From positions 1 to 37,226 of the forward strand of contig DATKAN010000007.1 in the NCBI GenBank assembly GCA_035498035.1: a stretch of DNA of 37,226 bases, given 5' to 3'. Source of the stretch: Nitrospiria bacterium (GTDB taxonomy: Bacteria; Nitrospirota; Nitrospiria; JACQBZ01). Both the position numbers and the translations under genes were made by a program. The notes under the pieces were generated by a model, which worked only from the letters and a program-made list of their open reading frames with translations, was not told the origin of the DNA and did not search any database. Position 1 is the stretch's first letter; every line of letters begins with the position of its first letter. Below are positions 16,160 through 24,529 of the stretch, in pieces.

Positions 16160-16162
16160 ACA

Positions 16163-16567
16163 TCAGCCTTTATTCGCGCGCAGCCTTCCTCCTCCTCTAG
16201 CCGCCTTCACCTTGCCGACGTGCCGTTCGAATCCCGCTTGAAGCTCCCTCTTCAAATCCAACCGGGGGGCGTCGCCCCACAGTCGCTCAAGGGCATAAAA
16301 GGACCGGATCTCCTCCTTGAATATATGAACGACAATATCGCTGTAGTCCATCAAGACCCAGCGGCCGGTCGCTTCGCCCTCCGTGCTGAAAAGATGGCAA
16401 CCCCGTTGAGACAGCGTGTCGTCAATATGATCCCGGATCGCCCGGACCTGTCGTTGGGAATCGGCCGAGCAAATCACGAAATAGTCCGCGACCGTCGTCA
16501 ATCCCCCGACCTTGAACACGATCAGATCGGACGCCTTTTTTTCCAGAGCGGCCTGGGCAGCCCGCAA
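16163..16567 (-). CDS. rsfS: Ribosomal silencing factor RsfS
   Basis: The 134-residue protein matches RsfS (Iojap), which binds ribosomal protein uL14 and blocks subunit joining under nutrient limitation. Core motifs are LTTVADYFVICSADSQRQV, EGEATGRWVLMDYSDIVVHIF and a terminal YALERLWGDAP. The only usable start is a TTG at 16567 with a weak ribosome site. The same frame stays open upstream into the end of nadD and encodes a plausible N-terminal DSREKS segment, but no ATG or GTG is present there. It lies 55 nt after nadD, a standard neighbour. The lysine/arginine-rich tail beyond about residue 112 is longer than usual. Confidence 0.92.
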   Translation of the reverse strand: MRAAQAALEKKASDLIVFKVGGLTTVADYFVICSADSQRQVRAIRDHIDDTLSQRGCHLFSTEGEATGRWVLMDYSDIVVHIFKEEIRSFYALERLWGDAPRLDLKRELQAGFERHVGKVKAARGGGRLRANKG

Positions 16568-16622
16568 ACTTTTTTCTCGAGAATCGACTGTCGATGCTCC
16601 GATGAACCCTGAAGATTTTTCT

Positions 16623-17315
16623 TCAGGACGAGTGGATAGCGCCTCCGTACAAATGATTTTTGATTATATAGGATTCGACGAGGGGTGGCAAGAGGTTTTT
16701 AAGCCGTTTTCCACCGGAAAGATGATCCCGAATCTGGGTGGCCGAGACGTCGTGAGCCTTCACGCGGATCAGGATCAGACGGGTGGCGGGAGTCAGGGGA
16801 AGGTCATACCGGTCTCGCCGCCCACGATCCAATGCTCGCAGAGGTTTTTGGTCGGGTCGGCGCAGATCGTTTGAACGAATCAAATCGGCGAAAAGAAAAC
16901 CGGGGCGCGAGACCACCACCAGATGGCATCGCGCCTTGAGTTCGTCCGGCGAGCGCCATGTGGAAAAGTCCAAAAACGCGTCCAGTCCCAGGATCAAGAA
17001 AAATTCGGTCCCTTGGGGATAATTCCGCTCCAAAGTTTTGACGGTATCGATCGTGTAGGATTTGCCTCGGCGTCTTACTTCCAGATCGGATACCCCCAGA
17101 TCGGGATGCCCCCGGACCGCAAGGCGGACCATTTCCAGGCGGTGTTTGGCCGACGGAATCATCTGGCCGGTCTTGTGCGGCGGGCGGCCGGCCGGAATCA
17201 GAAGGATGCGGTCCAACCCGACGGCTTTTCGAACTTCCTCCGCGATCGCCAGATGCCCCCGATGAATGGGATTAAAGGTTCCGCCGAAGATGCCGACGCG
17301 CAAGGCCCCTCTCAC
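16623..17315 (-). CDS. nadD: Nicotinate-nucleotide adenylyltransferase
   Basis: The 230-residue enzyme adenylates nicotinate mononucleotide in NAD synthesis. It shows the nucleotidyltransferase motif GGTFNPIHRGH (11-21), a KSYTIDTVKTL segment and the C-terminal SATQIR motif. A short basic insertion (about 157-170, DLRRPDQKPLRALDRGRR) separates the two halves. The GTG start overlaps the proA stop by 4 nt (GTGA), indicating translational coupling. Position between proA and rsfS is a widely conserved arrangement. Confidence 0.94.
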   Translation of the reverse strand: MRGALRVGIFGGTFNPIHRGHLAIAEEVRKAVGLDRILLIPAGRPPHKTGQMIPSAKHRLEMVRLAVRGHPDLGVSDLEVRRRGKSYTIDTVKTLERNYPQGTEFFLILGLDAFLDFSTWRSPDELKARCHLVVVSRPGFLFADLIRSNDLRRPDQKPLRALDRGRRDRYDLPLTPATRLILIRVKAHDVSATQIRDHLSGGKRLKNLLPPLVESYIIKNHLYGGAIHSS

Positions 17316-18568
17316 TCCCTCAACTGCCCTTCACCCAGCACGATATACTTTGTGGTGGTGAGCTCTTCCAGGCCCATCGGGCCTCGGGCATGGATCCGGC
17401 TGGTCGAGATCCCGATTTCGGCGCCCAGTCCGAACTGGTATCCATCGTTCAGCCGCGTTGAGGCGTTGACGAAGACGGCGCAGGCGTCCACCTCGTTCAG
17501 GAACCGTCGGGCCCGCCCGTAATCCCGCGTGACAATGGCTTCGGAATGCTGGGATCCGTACCGGGCGATGTGCTCCATCGCTTCATCGATGTTTTCGACG
17601 ACCCTCACCGATAGAATCAGATCCAGATATTCGGTCGTCCAGTCCTCTTCGCTCGCCTCCTTAATCCCGGAAACGATCGCGCGGGTCCTGGTGCAGCCGC
17701 GGACCTCAACCCCGGCTTCCTGAAACGATCGGACCATCCCGGGCAGGAAGGCCGACGCGACGCTTTCGTGCACCAGCAGGGTCTCCATCGCGTTGCAGGT
17801 ACCCGGCCGCTGGACCTTGGCGTTGAAGCAGATCGCCCGCGCCATCGAAAGGTCCGCGCCCTCGTCCACATACGTATGGCAAAGCCCTTTGTCATGCTTG
17901 ATGACGGGAATCCGGGAATGCTCCGTCACGGTCTTCATGAGAGCCTCCCCGCCGCGGGGAATGATAAGATCGATCAGCGCATCCAGTTTCAGCATCTCCA
18001 TCACGGCCTGTCGGTCCGGATGATCGAGAAATCCGATGCTCCCTTCGGGAAGCCCGACCTCGGTTCCGGTCTCGGAGAGGATTTGAACGATCGCCGCATT
18101 GGAATGAACCGCTTCGGAACCGCCGCGAAGCACCACGGCGTTGCCGGCCTTGAGGCAGAGGCTCGCGGCATCGGCCGTGACATTGGGCCGCGACTCATAC
18201 ACGATCCCGATCACCCCGATCGGAACGCGGACGCGACCCACTTGCATCCCGTTCGGGCGCCGGACCATTTTAACCGTTTCCCCGACCGGATCCGGAAGCG
18301 CCGCCACATCCCGAAGACCGGCGGCCATCTCGCCGATCCGTTTCGCGTTCATGGTCAGCCGATCAATCATGGTCTTGGAGAGCCCGCGGCGTTCCGCCTC
18401 GGCCAGGTCTTTGGCGTTGGCGCTTAGAAGCGCGGGTGTTTGGGCCGCCAGCGCGTCGGCCATTTTTAGAAGCGCGGCGTTCTTGAGGGTCGAAGAAACC
18501 GTGGCCAATCTTCGGGCCGCGGCCCGGGCCCTCGTCGCCTTCTCGGTCACATAGGCACGGATATCCAT
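17312..18568 (-). CDS. proA: Glutamate-5-semialdehyde dehydrogenase (gamma-glutamyl phosphate reductase)
   Basis: The 418-residue enzyme reduces gamma-glutamyl phosphate with NADPH, the second step of proline synthesis. The active-site cysteine is Cys258 in RPGTCNAME. The VPIGVIGIVYESRPNVTADA segment (116-135) and the late GLGAEIGISTSRIHARGPMGL stretch are family hallmarks. It starts 9 nt after proB, whose product makes its unstable substrate, and overlaps nadD downstream. Confidence 0.96.
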   Translation of the reverse strand: MDIRAYVTEKATRARAAARRLATVSSTLKNAALLKMADALAAQTPALLSANAKDLAEAERRGLSKTMIDRLTMNAKRIGEMAAGLRDVAALPDPVGETVKMVRRPNGMQVGRVRVPIGVIGIVYESRPNVTADAASLCLKAGNAVVLRGGSEAVHSNAAIVQILSETGTEVGLPEGSIGFLDHPDRQAVMEMLKLDALIDLIIPRGGEALMKTVTEHSRIPVIKHDKGLCHTYVDEGADLSMARAICFNAKVQRPGTCNAMETLLVHESVASAFLPGMVRSFQEAGVEVRGCTRTRAIVSGIKEASEEDWTTEYLDLILSVRVVENIDEAMEHIARYGSQHSEAIVTRDYGRARRFLNEVDACAVFVNASTRLNDGYQFGLGAEIGISTSRIHARGPMGLEELTTTKYIVLGEGQLRE

Positions 18569-18577
18569 GTATTCCCC

Positions 18578-19708
18578 CTACAATACCACCAGGTTGTCCC
18601 GATGGATCACTTCATCGTAATCGTTGCGTCCCAAGATCTTGGAAATCTCCGCCGTTTTAGCCCCTCGGATCTTTTCGACATCATCGGATGCATAATTGAC
18701 CAACCCCTTGGCCACTTCCCGCCCTTGCGGATCAACGCAGCTCACGGTATCTCCGGCCTTAAAACGGCCCTCCACGCGGACAATCCCGGAAGGGAGAAGG
18801 CTCTTTCCCTTGACGGCCAGGGCTTCCACCGCACCGGCATCGAGCGATAACCGTCCCTTGGTCCGGCTCGTAAAGGCGATCCAGTGCTTCCGACTGGTGC
18901 GCCGGCCCTGATGTGGAAGAAACAAGGTTCCGATCGGATTTCCTTTCAGGATTTCGGTCAGCACACCGGGCCGCCGGCCGCTTGCGATCACGGTCGCCAC
19001 CCCATAGGTCGCCACGTCGCGCGCCGTCTGAACCTTGGAGCGCATGCCGCCGGTTCCTTCCTGCGTCGATGTATCCTGGGCCCGTCGCACCGTTTCCGCA
19101 TCGACCTGATGGACGATCGGGATGAGCTGCGCATCGGGATCGCGGCGGGGATCATCGGTAAACAACCCCTCGACATCGGAGAGGATCACCAGGAGCTGCG
19201 CGTCGATCAGATGGGTCACCAGTCCGGCCAAGTTGTCGTTGTCCCCGAACTGTATCTCTTCCACCGCCACCGTGTCATTCTCATTGATGACGGGGATGAC
19301 GTCGTATTCCAACAGGGTCGTGAGTGTGTTGCGCGAATTTAGAAAACGTTTCCGGTCGGCGAGGTCTTCCTGGGTTAAAAGAACCTGGGCCACTTTCAAC
19401 CCTCGGGCCTCAAAGGCCTTTTCGTACGCCCAGATCAAGCGGCTCTGGCCGACCGCCGCGGCCGCTTGTTTGACCGGCAGGTTTTTGGGCCGCTGCGTTA
19501 TTCCCAGTTTCTCCAGTCCGGAAAGAATCGCGCCGGATGAGACGATCACAACCTCATACCCCTGGCGCTTGAGATCGGCCATCTCGTGGGCCAAGGTCTC
19601 CAGCCGATGGTGGTCCAGGCCGTGATCCCTCGAGGCGATCAGGCTGCTTCCGACCTTCACGACGAGCCGTCTGACAGTCCGGAGGTTATGGGTCCGATTT
19701 GGGTCCAT
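18578..19708 (-). CDS. proB: Glutamate 5-kinase
   Basis: The 376-residue enzyme phosphorylates glutamate at the start of proline synthesis and is normally feedback-inhibited by proline. An amino-acid-kinase domain fills about residues 14-260 (VVKVGSSLI, VSSGAI, INENDTVAVEE, FGDNDNLAG, GTGGMRSKV), and a C-terminal PUA domain about 285-365, as in the long E. coli-type enzymes. Its ATG overlaps the obgE stop by one base (TAATG), so the two are translationally coupled. Confidence 0.96.
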   Translation of the reverse strand: MDPNRTHNLRTVRRLVVKVGSSLIASRDHGLDHHRLETLAHEMADLKRQGYEVVIVSSGAILSGLEKLGITQRPKNLPVKQAAAAVGQSRLIWAYEKAFEARGLKVAQVLLTQEDLADRKRFLNSRNTLTTLLEYDVIPVINENDTVAVEEIQFGDNDNLAGLVTHLIDAQLLVILSDVEGLFTDDPRRDPDAQLIPIVHQVDAETVRRAQDTSTQEGTGGMRSKVQTARDVATYGVATVIASGRRPGVLTEILKGNPIGTLFLPHQGRRTSRKHWIAFTSRTKGRLSLDAGAVEALAVKGKSLLPSGIVRVEGRFKAGDTVSCVDPQGREVAKGLVNYASDDVEKIRGAKTAEISKILGRNDYDEVIHRDNLVVL

Positions 19709-20748
19709 TAGGCCTTCTCCGATGGGGACGTGGGGCCGGAAACCCGCATTCGCAAGGCCCGGACCCGGTCACCCAAAAATCGGATGAGATCGGGAATTCC
19801 CTGGCCGGTCACGGCCGACACGGGCCAGCAGGGATATTTTTTCCGCCGACAAAACGCGACAAGGTGCTTGAGCCGGTTTCCGTCTCCCCGAATGTCCAGC
19901 TTGGTCGCCGCGACCGCAAACGGCTTTTCCAGCAAATCCGGATTGTACGCCTTCAATTCCCGTCGGAGAATCTCGAAACTTTCCACGGGCTCCTTCTCGG
20001 CCGACTCCCCGATGTCGATCAGGTAGAGCAGAAAGACGTTGCGCTCGATATGCCGAAGGAACCGGTGGCCCAATCCCTTTCCGGTGTGAGCCCCTTCGAT
20101 CAAGCCGGGGATATCCGCCACGACGAAACTCCCGCGGTCCTCCTCGGACACCACGCCGAGTTGAGGGGTCAGGGTCGTGAACGGATAATCGGCGATCTTG
20201 GGTCGGGCCGATGAAATCCGCGAGATCAGCGTTGACTTTCCGGCATTGGGAAAACCGACTAGTCCCACATCCGCCAGAAGTTTGAGTTCCAGCAACAACC
20301 AGCGCTCTTCACCGGGCCTCCCCTTTTCCGCACGGCGGGGCGCACGATTCGTCGAGGTTGCGAAGGCCGCATTGCCCCGCCCGCCCCGACCGCCGCGGGC
20401 CACGATCCGTTCCTGGCCTTCTTCGGTCAGGTCGGCCTGCTCTTCCATGGACTCGGCATCCCGGACAACCGTCCCGCACGGCACCGGAATGATGAAGGGC
20501 GGACTGTTGCGACCGTGACGATTTTTGCCCTGGCCGTGCTCGGCATGCGGAACCAGGTAGTGCTGCTGATATCGCAGATCCAGAAGGGTTCGAAGCTGAC
20601 CGGTGGCGCGGAGAACAATATCCCCTCCGTCTCCGCCATCGCCGCCGTTGGGACCCCCCCGAGGGACGTATTTCTCCCGTCGGAAGCCGACGCAACCGTC
20701 GCCGCCATCCCCGGCCTTAACGAATATTTTGACCTGATCGACAAACAC
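19708..20748 (-). CDS. obgE: Obg family GTPase (CgtA), ribosome assembly
   Basis: The 346-residue GTPase associates with the 50S subunit and links ribosome assembly to stress signalling. The glycine-rich Obg fold spans about 1-158 (KAGDGGDGCVGFRREKYVP at 11-29). The G domain has G1 GFPNAGKST (165-173), G3 DIPGLIEGAH (212-221) and G4 TKLD (282-285). The C-terminal OCT domain of Firmicutes Obg is absent. The start is a GTG at 20748 with no obvious ribosome site. Its usual partners rplU and rpmA lie upstream, but a 278-bp gap with a repeat element separates them. Confidence 0.95.
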   Translation of the reverse strand: MFVDQVKIFVKAGDGGDGCVGFRREKYVPRGGPNGGDGGDGGDIVLRATGQLRTLLDLRYQQHYLVPHAEHGQGKNRHGRNSPPFIIPVPCGTVVRDAESMEEQADLTEEGQERIVARGGRGGRGNAAFATSTNRAPRRAEKGRPGEERWLLLELKLLADVGLVGFPNAGKSTLISRISSARPKIADYPFTTLTPQLGVVSEEDRGSFVVADIPGLIEGAHTGKGLGHRFLRHIERNVFLLYLIDIGESAEKEPVESFEILRRELKAYNPDLLEKPFAVAATKLDIRGDGNRLKHLVAFCRRKKYPCWPVSAVTGQGIPDLIRFLGDRVRALRMRVSGPTSPSEKA

Positions 20749-20846
20749 AAATTCAACGATGGGTCCAGGTTTTGGATGGGAACAGGAGGGGCCAAGTCCT
20801 GGATAGAGCCTCCGTCAAGTACATCCTGTGCAGGTCCATGGGTATC

Positions 20847-21003
20847 TACCCAGCGAGCAAGAGGGGGAGGCTCCATTGGGCTTCGCCTATGATTGCGGGG
20901 ATCGGGCTTGGCCCGGCCGAGCGCGAGGGGCGGGGGCATCGGAGGACAACCTCATGCCTTGCCGGACGGGCCTCCATAGATGATGGCGGCGACGCGAGCC
21001 CTT
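20847..21003 (+). repeat. Dispersed intergenic repeat family 1, copy B
   Basis: The head block at 20847-20874 (tacccagcgagcaag, agggggaggctcc) and the tail at 20985-21003 (ggcggcgacgcgagccct) match the other copies. The middle includes ATTGGGCTTCGCC, shared with the inverted copy at 25321-25432. It occupies most of the 278-bp gap between rpmA and obgE, where these genes are usually close together, so it looks inserted into the operon. The remainder of the gap shows no ORF of interest. Confidence 0.65.
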
Positions 21004-21026
21004 AAAACGGAAACCGGACGCGCGGT

Positions 21027-21296
21027 CTAACGGGCCGGTTCCGGTACCGGGTAGACGCTGATCTTTTTGCGATCCCCCGTCCGACTCTCAAACTTGACCA
21101 CCCCGGTCACCTTGGCAAATAGGGTGTGATCGCTTCCGGTGCCGACATTGAATCCCGGATGAAACCGTGTGCCCCGCTGCCGAACGAGAATGGTTCCCGC
21201 CGGAACCACCTGTCCTCCAAAGGCCTTGACGCCAAGGCGTTTGGATTGACTGTCACGGCCGTTCTGAGTGGATCCCTGTCCTTTCTTATGTGCCAT
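21027..21296 (-). CDS. rpmA: Large ribosomal subunit protein bL27
   Basis: The 89-residue protein begins [16 protein letters not shown], so it lacks the cleavable N-terminal extension of Firmicutes and already starts with the tail that reaches the peptidyl transferase centre. [11 protein letters not shown] and the late GVVKFE stretch are diagnostic. It follows rplU by 22 nt, the standard pair. Confidence 0.97.
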   Translation of the reverse strand: MAHKKGQGSTQNGRDSQSKRLGVKAFGGQVVPAGTILVRQRGTRFHPGFNVGTGSDHTLFAKVTGVVKFESRTGDRKKISVYPVPEPAR

Positions 21297-21318
21297 CGCT
21301 TAAAACTCCTCTCCGGTG

Positions 21319-21633
21319 TCAGGCCGACTGGATCTCGGTTATTTTGAGCCGCGTAAAGTCCTGACGATGCCCCTTCGTCCGCCGATAATTTTTCCGCCGC
21401 ATTTTTTTAAAAACCACCACCTTGGACTGGCGGCCCTGAGCCACCACTTCCGCCTTGACGACCGCCCCCGGAATCACCGGGGTCCCGATCCGGGGCCCCT
21501 TCTCCGCCTGCATCATCAGGACACGGGAAAGGGAAACGGTGTCGCCCACTTTTCCTTCCAAGGCTTCGACCTCCACGGTCTCACCCGGGGCCACCCGGTA
21601 CTGTTTACCGCCTGTTTCAATAATGGCATACAT
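21319..21633 (-). CDS. rplU: Large ribosomal subunit protein bL21
   Basis: The 104-residue protein starts MYAIIETGGKQYRVAPGE and contains KMRRKNYRRTKGHRQ near its C-terminus, both typical of bL21, which binds 23S rRNA. It is the first gene of the minus-strand operon and has a sigma-70-like promoter 30-60 nt upstream. Confidence 0.97.
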   Translation of the reverse strand: MYAIIETGGKQYRVAPGETVEVEALEGKVGDTVSLSRVLMMQAEKGPRIGTPVIPGAVVKAEVVAQGRQSKVVVFKKMRRKNYRRTKGHRQDFTRLKITEIQSA

Positions 21634-21662
21634 CGCACGACTCCATCAAATGGTGAACGAGT

Positions 21663-21692
21663 TTAATACCACAAAGCATCAAAGATTGTCAA
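21663..21692 (-). promoter_or_regulatory. Promoter of rplU-rpmA operon
   Basis: On the minus strand TTGACA (21692-21687), an 18-nt spacer and TATTAA (21668-21663) lie just before rplU. It is divergent from the ilvE promoter, the two sharing a 188-bp intergenic region. Confidence 0.65.
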
Positions 21693-21738
21693 GCGATTTG
21701 AATCAACTCCGTGTGAGTCCCTTCCAGAGCGTCCTATA

Positions 21739-21767
21739 TTGACAAACCCCTCCGGGGTTGTTATATT
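21739..21767 (+). promoter_or_regulatory. Strong promoter of ilvE with an inverted repeat in its spacer
   Basis: TTGACA (21739-21744) and TATATT (21762-21767) are 17 nt apart, close to the sigma-70 ideal. Within the spacer AACCCC (21745-21750) and GGGGTT (21754-21759) form a perfect 6-bp inverted repeat across 3 nt, which could be an operator. The start codon lies 55 nt downstream. Confidence 0.75.
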
Positions 21768-21821
21768 GGGCTTCATTCTTGTCGGGCGTTTCCGCTGATT
21801 TTTTCAATTCGAGGAACACGC

Positions 21822-22739
21822 GTGATTCAGGAAACATCCAAAATATGGATGGACGGGCGCTATATCGACTGGAAAGACGCCCAGGTCCATGTACTGACCC
21901 ACACGCTCCACTACGGTCTGGGGGTGTTCGAAGGCCTGCGCTGCTATAAAGGGCAAAAAGGCTCCGCGGTCTTTCGGTTGAAGGAGCATGTGAAACGGCT
22001 TTTCGACTCGGCCCAGATCGTCCAGATCAAGATCCCCTATTCCTCCAAGGAAATCGAGGAGGCCGTACTCGGTACGGTAAAGATCAACCGGCTTGAGGAG
22101 TGCTACATCCGGCCGATCGTCTTTATCGGTTATGGAGAGATGGGCCTTTATGTCCAGAACAATCCGATTCAAATCGCCATCGCCGCATGGCCTTGGGGCA
22201 CCTATCTCGGAGACGAGGGGATCCGCAACGGCATCCGCGCCAAGATCTCGTCCTTCACGCGGCACCACGTCAATATCAGTATGACGCGCGCCAAGGTCAC
22301 ATCCTATTACGCGAATTCTCAATGGGCCAAGCGGGAAGCCAAAGAGGCCGGTTACGACGAAGCGATCCTGCTGGATGCGGACGGCTACGTCGCCGAGGGA
22401 CCCGGGGAGAACATCTTTATCGTCCGGAACGGGACACTGAAGACGACACCGCTGACCTCCATCCTGGAGGGAATCACACGCAACAGCATCATCCAATTGG
22501 CGCAAGAAAAGGGTATTCCCGTGGCGCAGGAACGGTTCACTCGCGATGAGATCTATATCGCCGAGGAGGCGTTTTTCACGGGCACCGCGGCCGAGGTCAC
22601 TCCGATTCGCGAAGTGGACGGTCGGGTGATCGGCACCGGAAAACCGGGTGACGTGACCAAGCTTCTCCAAAATTTATTTTTTGACGCTGTGGCCGGCAAA
22701 GATCCGGTCCATCAATCCTGGTTGACGTACGTCGTCTGA
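21822..22739 (+). CDS. ilvE: Branched-chain amino acid aminotransferase
   Basis: The 305-residue class-IV PLP enzyme interconverts leucine, isoleucine and valine with their keto acids. The probable PLP lysine is in [12 protein letters not shown], and [10 protein letters not shown] and GTAAEVTPI are characteristic. The FEGLRCY segment near residue 40 is typical of bacterial IlvE. The GTG start at 21822 has a GAGGAA ribosome site. Ogt follows at a 22-nt distance and may be co-transcribed. Confidence 0.93.
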   Translation: MIQETSKIWMDGRYIDWKDAQVHVLTHTLHYGLGVFEGLRCYKGQKGSAVFRLKEHVKRLFDSAQIVQIKIPYSSKEIEEAVLGTVKINRLEECYIRPIVFIGYGEMGLYVQNNPIQIAIAAWPWGTYLGDEGIRNGIRAKISSFTRHHVNISMTRAKVTSYYANSQWAKREAKEAGYDEAILLDADGYVAEGPGENIFIVRNGTLKTTPLTSILEGITRNSIIQLAQEKGIPVAQERFTRDEIYIAEEAFFTGTAAEVTPIREVDGRVIGTGKPGDVTKLLQNLFFDAVAGKDPVHQSWLTYVV

Positions 22740-22761
22740 ACCAGTGGAGGGAGGTCATTCG

Positions 22762-23322
22762 GTGCAAAGGGCTTCTGGCCGTAAAACGCCGCCTTCCGCC
22801 ATCATCACCTACGCACTTTATTCCTCGCCAATCGGAACGATCGGGTTGGCCGCCACCCCAAAGGGCCTCTGCCGGCTCTCACTGAATGTCACCGGTGAAT
22901 CAGCCTTTCGCAGAAAACTTCGGCGCGAGTTTCGTCGTCCGATCCTCCGCCGTGATCATTCATTTCGGGATCTAGCGGCTCGACTGCAGGCCTATTTATC
23001 AGGGAAACCCGTGCGATTCAACACGAGAATCGACCTGTTGGAAGGAACCCCTTTTCAGCAAAAGGTCTGGCGATCGCTCCGGCGCATTCCCTACGGACAG
23101 ACACGCAGTTATCGATCGGTGGCCCAAAGCATCGGTCATCCCCGGAGCTCCCGTGCCGTGGGAGGTGCCTGCGGAAATAATCCGGTCGCGGTCTTGATTC
23201 CCTGCCACCGGGTCATCGGTGCCGATGGAAATCTCGGCGGTTTTACCGGGGGACTCCACATCAAACGCTGGCTGCTTCAGTCCGAAAGGAAAAAAAATCG
23301 CTGCGCTTGGATGGCCTCATAG
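22762..23322 (+). CDS. ogt: Methylated-DNA-protein-cysteine S-methyltransferase (O6-alkylguanine repair)
   Basis: The 186-residue suicide repair protein removes alkyl groups from O6-methylguanine onto Cys148 in the IPCHRVIGADG motif. The upstream helix-turn-helix region (FQQKVWRSLRRIPYGQTRSY) and the arginine finger (SSRAVGGACGNNP) are intact. There is no Ada-type N-terminal regulatory domain. The GTG at 22762 is preferred over one at 22744, because a GGAGGGAGG ribosome site lies between them at the right distance. Confidence 0.93.
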   Translation: MQRASGRKTPPSAIITYALYSSPIGTIGLAATPKGLCRLSLNVTGESAFRRKLRREFRRPILRRDHSFRDLAARLQAYLSGKPVRFNTRIDLLEGTPFQQKVWRSLRRIPYGQTRSYRSVAQSIGHPRSSRAVGGACGNNPVAVLIPCHRVIGADGNLGGFTGGLHIKRWLLQSERKKNRCAWMAS

Positions 23323-23335
23323 CAGTGGTTTGCCC

Positions 23336-23704
23336 ATGACTCAACAATCCGGCCGCGATCGAAGAAAGGATCCTCGCTTCGATGTCAAGATCAAGGTGGA
23401 TTTCTCGACAAAAGGCATCTTTGTTTCAAATTACGTGACCAACCTGAGCCGAGGAGGCGTCTTCATCGAGACCGCAACTCCCCTCCCCATCCAATCCCAG
23501 ATCCACCTCACTTTTATGCTGCCCGATATTAACGTCAGAATTGAAGCCACGGGAAAGGTGGTCTGGACTTATGATGTCAAAAAGGGAACCGGCAAAGTCG
23601 TATCCGGGATGGGAATCAAGTTCACAGACCTTCTCCCCCAGGACAAGGCGCAGATTGAAGAATACCTCATGAAATTACCTCCGTCATCGCCATCGACCCC
23701 CTAA
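23336..23704 (+). CDS. PilZ-domain protein (putative c-di-GMP receptor)
   Basis: The 122-residue single-domain protein carries both c-di-GMP-binding elements: R10xxxR14 in RRKDPRF and NLSRGG (an NxSxxG box), followed by the beta-barrel with GMGIKFTDL. Length and ending resemble the stand-alone PilZ proteins of Deltaproteobacteria, which affect motility or surface traits. The ATG at 23336 lies 13 nt after ogt and has no strong ribosome site. No cyclase or phosphodiesterase is in the window. Confidence 0.87.
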   Translation: MTQQSGRDRRKDPRFDVKIKVDFSTKGIFVSNYVTNLSRGGVFIETATPLPIQSQIHLTFMLPDINVRIEATGKVVWTYDVKKGTGKVVSGMGIKFTDLLPQDKAQIEEYLMKLPPSSPSTP

Positions 23705-23824
23705 TCCTTCGCACCCCTGTCATCGGATCATTGCGAGGATTCATTTCACTTGCCTTTCCAGGCTGCCGCTTGGTATCATCTACCCCTTAATTTTATTTCC
23801 CAGGTTCGAAGGATCCCCCAGAAT

Positions 23825-24298
23825 ATGGCCAAGCGGGACTGGTTTCTTAAAGTGATCATATGGGAGTTGAGCATCAAAGGCCTGCTCCTCATACTTCTCT
23901 CAGCCGGCCTGCTGAGCCTGATCAACAAAGACCTCGATCACCTGTCGAAGAAACTGGCCCAGGATCTGAATCTCGACGTGGACAAGCATTATATCAACCT
24001 CCTCCTCAGCAAGGCCGGAATGGTGAAGACCACCCTGTTGGTGGAGGTCTCGATCGGGATGTTTCTTTACGGAATCTTGAGTTGGGTGGAGGCCTACGGT
24101 CTCCATAAACGGAAACGGTGGGCGGAGTACCTAACGGCCATTGCAACCGGTTTATTGATTCCTTTGGAGATTTACGAAGTGGTTTTTCGGCCCTCGGTTG
24201 TCCGTGTCGCGGTCCTGATCCTCAATGTTGTCGTCGTTTATTATCTCATCAAGCACAAAGAACTGTTTTCTAACAAAGGGTTATCTCATGGAAAGTAA
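23825..24298 (+). CDS. DUF2127 family integral membrane protein
   Basis: The 157-residue protein has about four transmembrane helices (near 8-30, 65-88, 100-118 and 125-145). The KVIIWELSIKGLLLILLS start, an SWVEAYGL segment and the LTAIATGLLIPLEIYEV segment fit the DUF2127 family, whose function is unknown. The ATG at 23825 is preferred to an upstream TTG at 23750, because homology-like sequence starts there and an AAGGA lies upstream. The 120-bp gap from the PilZ gene holds no evident feature. Confidence 0.75.
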   Translation: MAKRDWFLKVIIWELSIKGLLLILLSAGLLSLINKDLDHLSKKLAQDLNLDVDKHYINLLLSKAGMVKTTLLVEVSIGMFLYGILSWVEAYGLHKRKRWAEYLTAIATGLLIPLEIYEVVFRPSVVRVAVLILNVVVVYYLIKHKELFSNKGLSHGK

Positions 24299-24315
24299 AT
24301 TTTTTCATTTTTTGC

Positions 24316-24345
24316 TTTACAACGGGTAATGAACTGTGCTATTCT
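24316..24345 (+). promoter_or_regulatory. Putative promoter of the lytic transglycosylase gene
   Basis: TTTACA (24316-24321), an 18-nt spacer and TATTCT (24340-24345) with an upstream TG form an extended -10 promoter in a locally AT-rich stretch. It would produce a leader of about 180 nt. Confidence 0.5.
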
Positions 24346-24529
24346 AATTTCCAGTTCAGGTATTCATTCTCTTTTGTCCTTTCCAGTGCCTCCTTCGTAC
24401 GTCATCTGATTCTTATCTTCTTTCTTCTTTTCTAATCGGTACAGATCGACAGGCGGGGTCTATTTATAGGGCCTCAGTCAGATGGTTTTACCAGGGGATG
24501 AAATCATCCCCTTCACGGAGGGAGCCACT
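24346..24529 (+). other. Long pyrimidine-rich 5' leader with hairpin before the ribosome site
   Basis: Between the putative promoter and the ATG at 24530 lies a leader of about 180 nt. Its first part (24362-24440) is strongly C/T-rich on the plus strand. Near the end GGGGATGA (24494-24501) pairs perfectly with TCATCCCC (24504-24511), only 5 nt before the GGAGGGAG ribosome site (24517-24524). I do not recognise any known riboswitch class. An in-frame ATG at 24482 lies just before the hairpin and could give a longer protein. Confidence 0.5.

Noticed and set aside
24440-24529. c-di-GMP (GEMM) or other known riboswitch before the transglycosylase gene
   Set aside because: The conserved core elements of GEMM and ydaO-type aptamers are absent; only a simple hairpin is visible.
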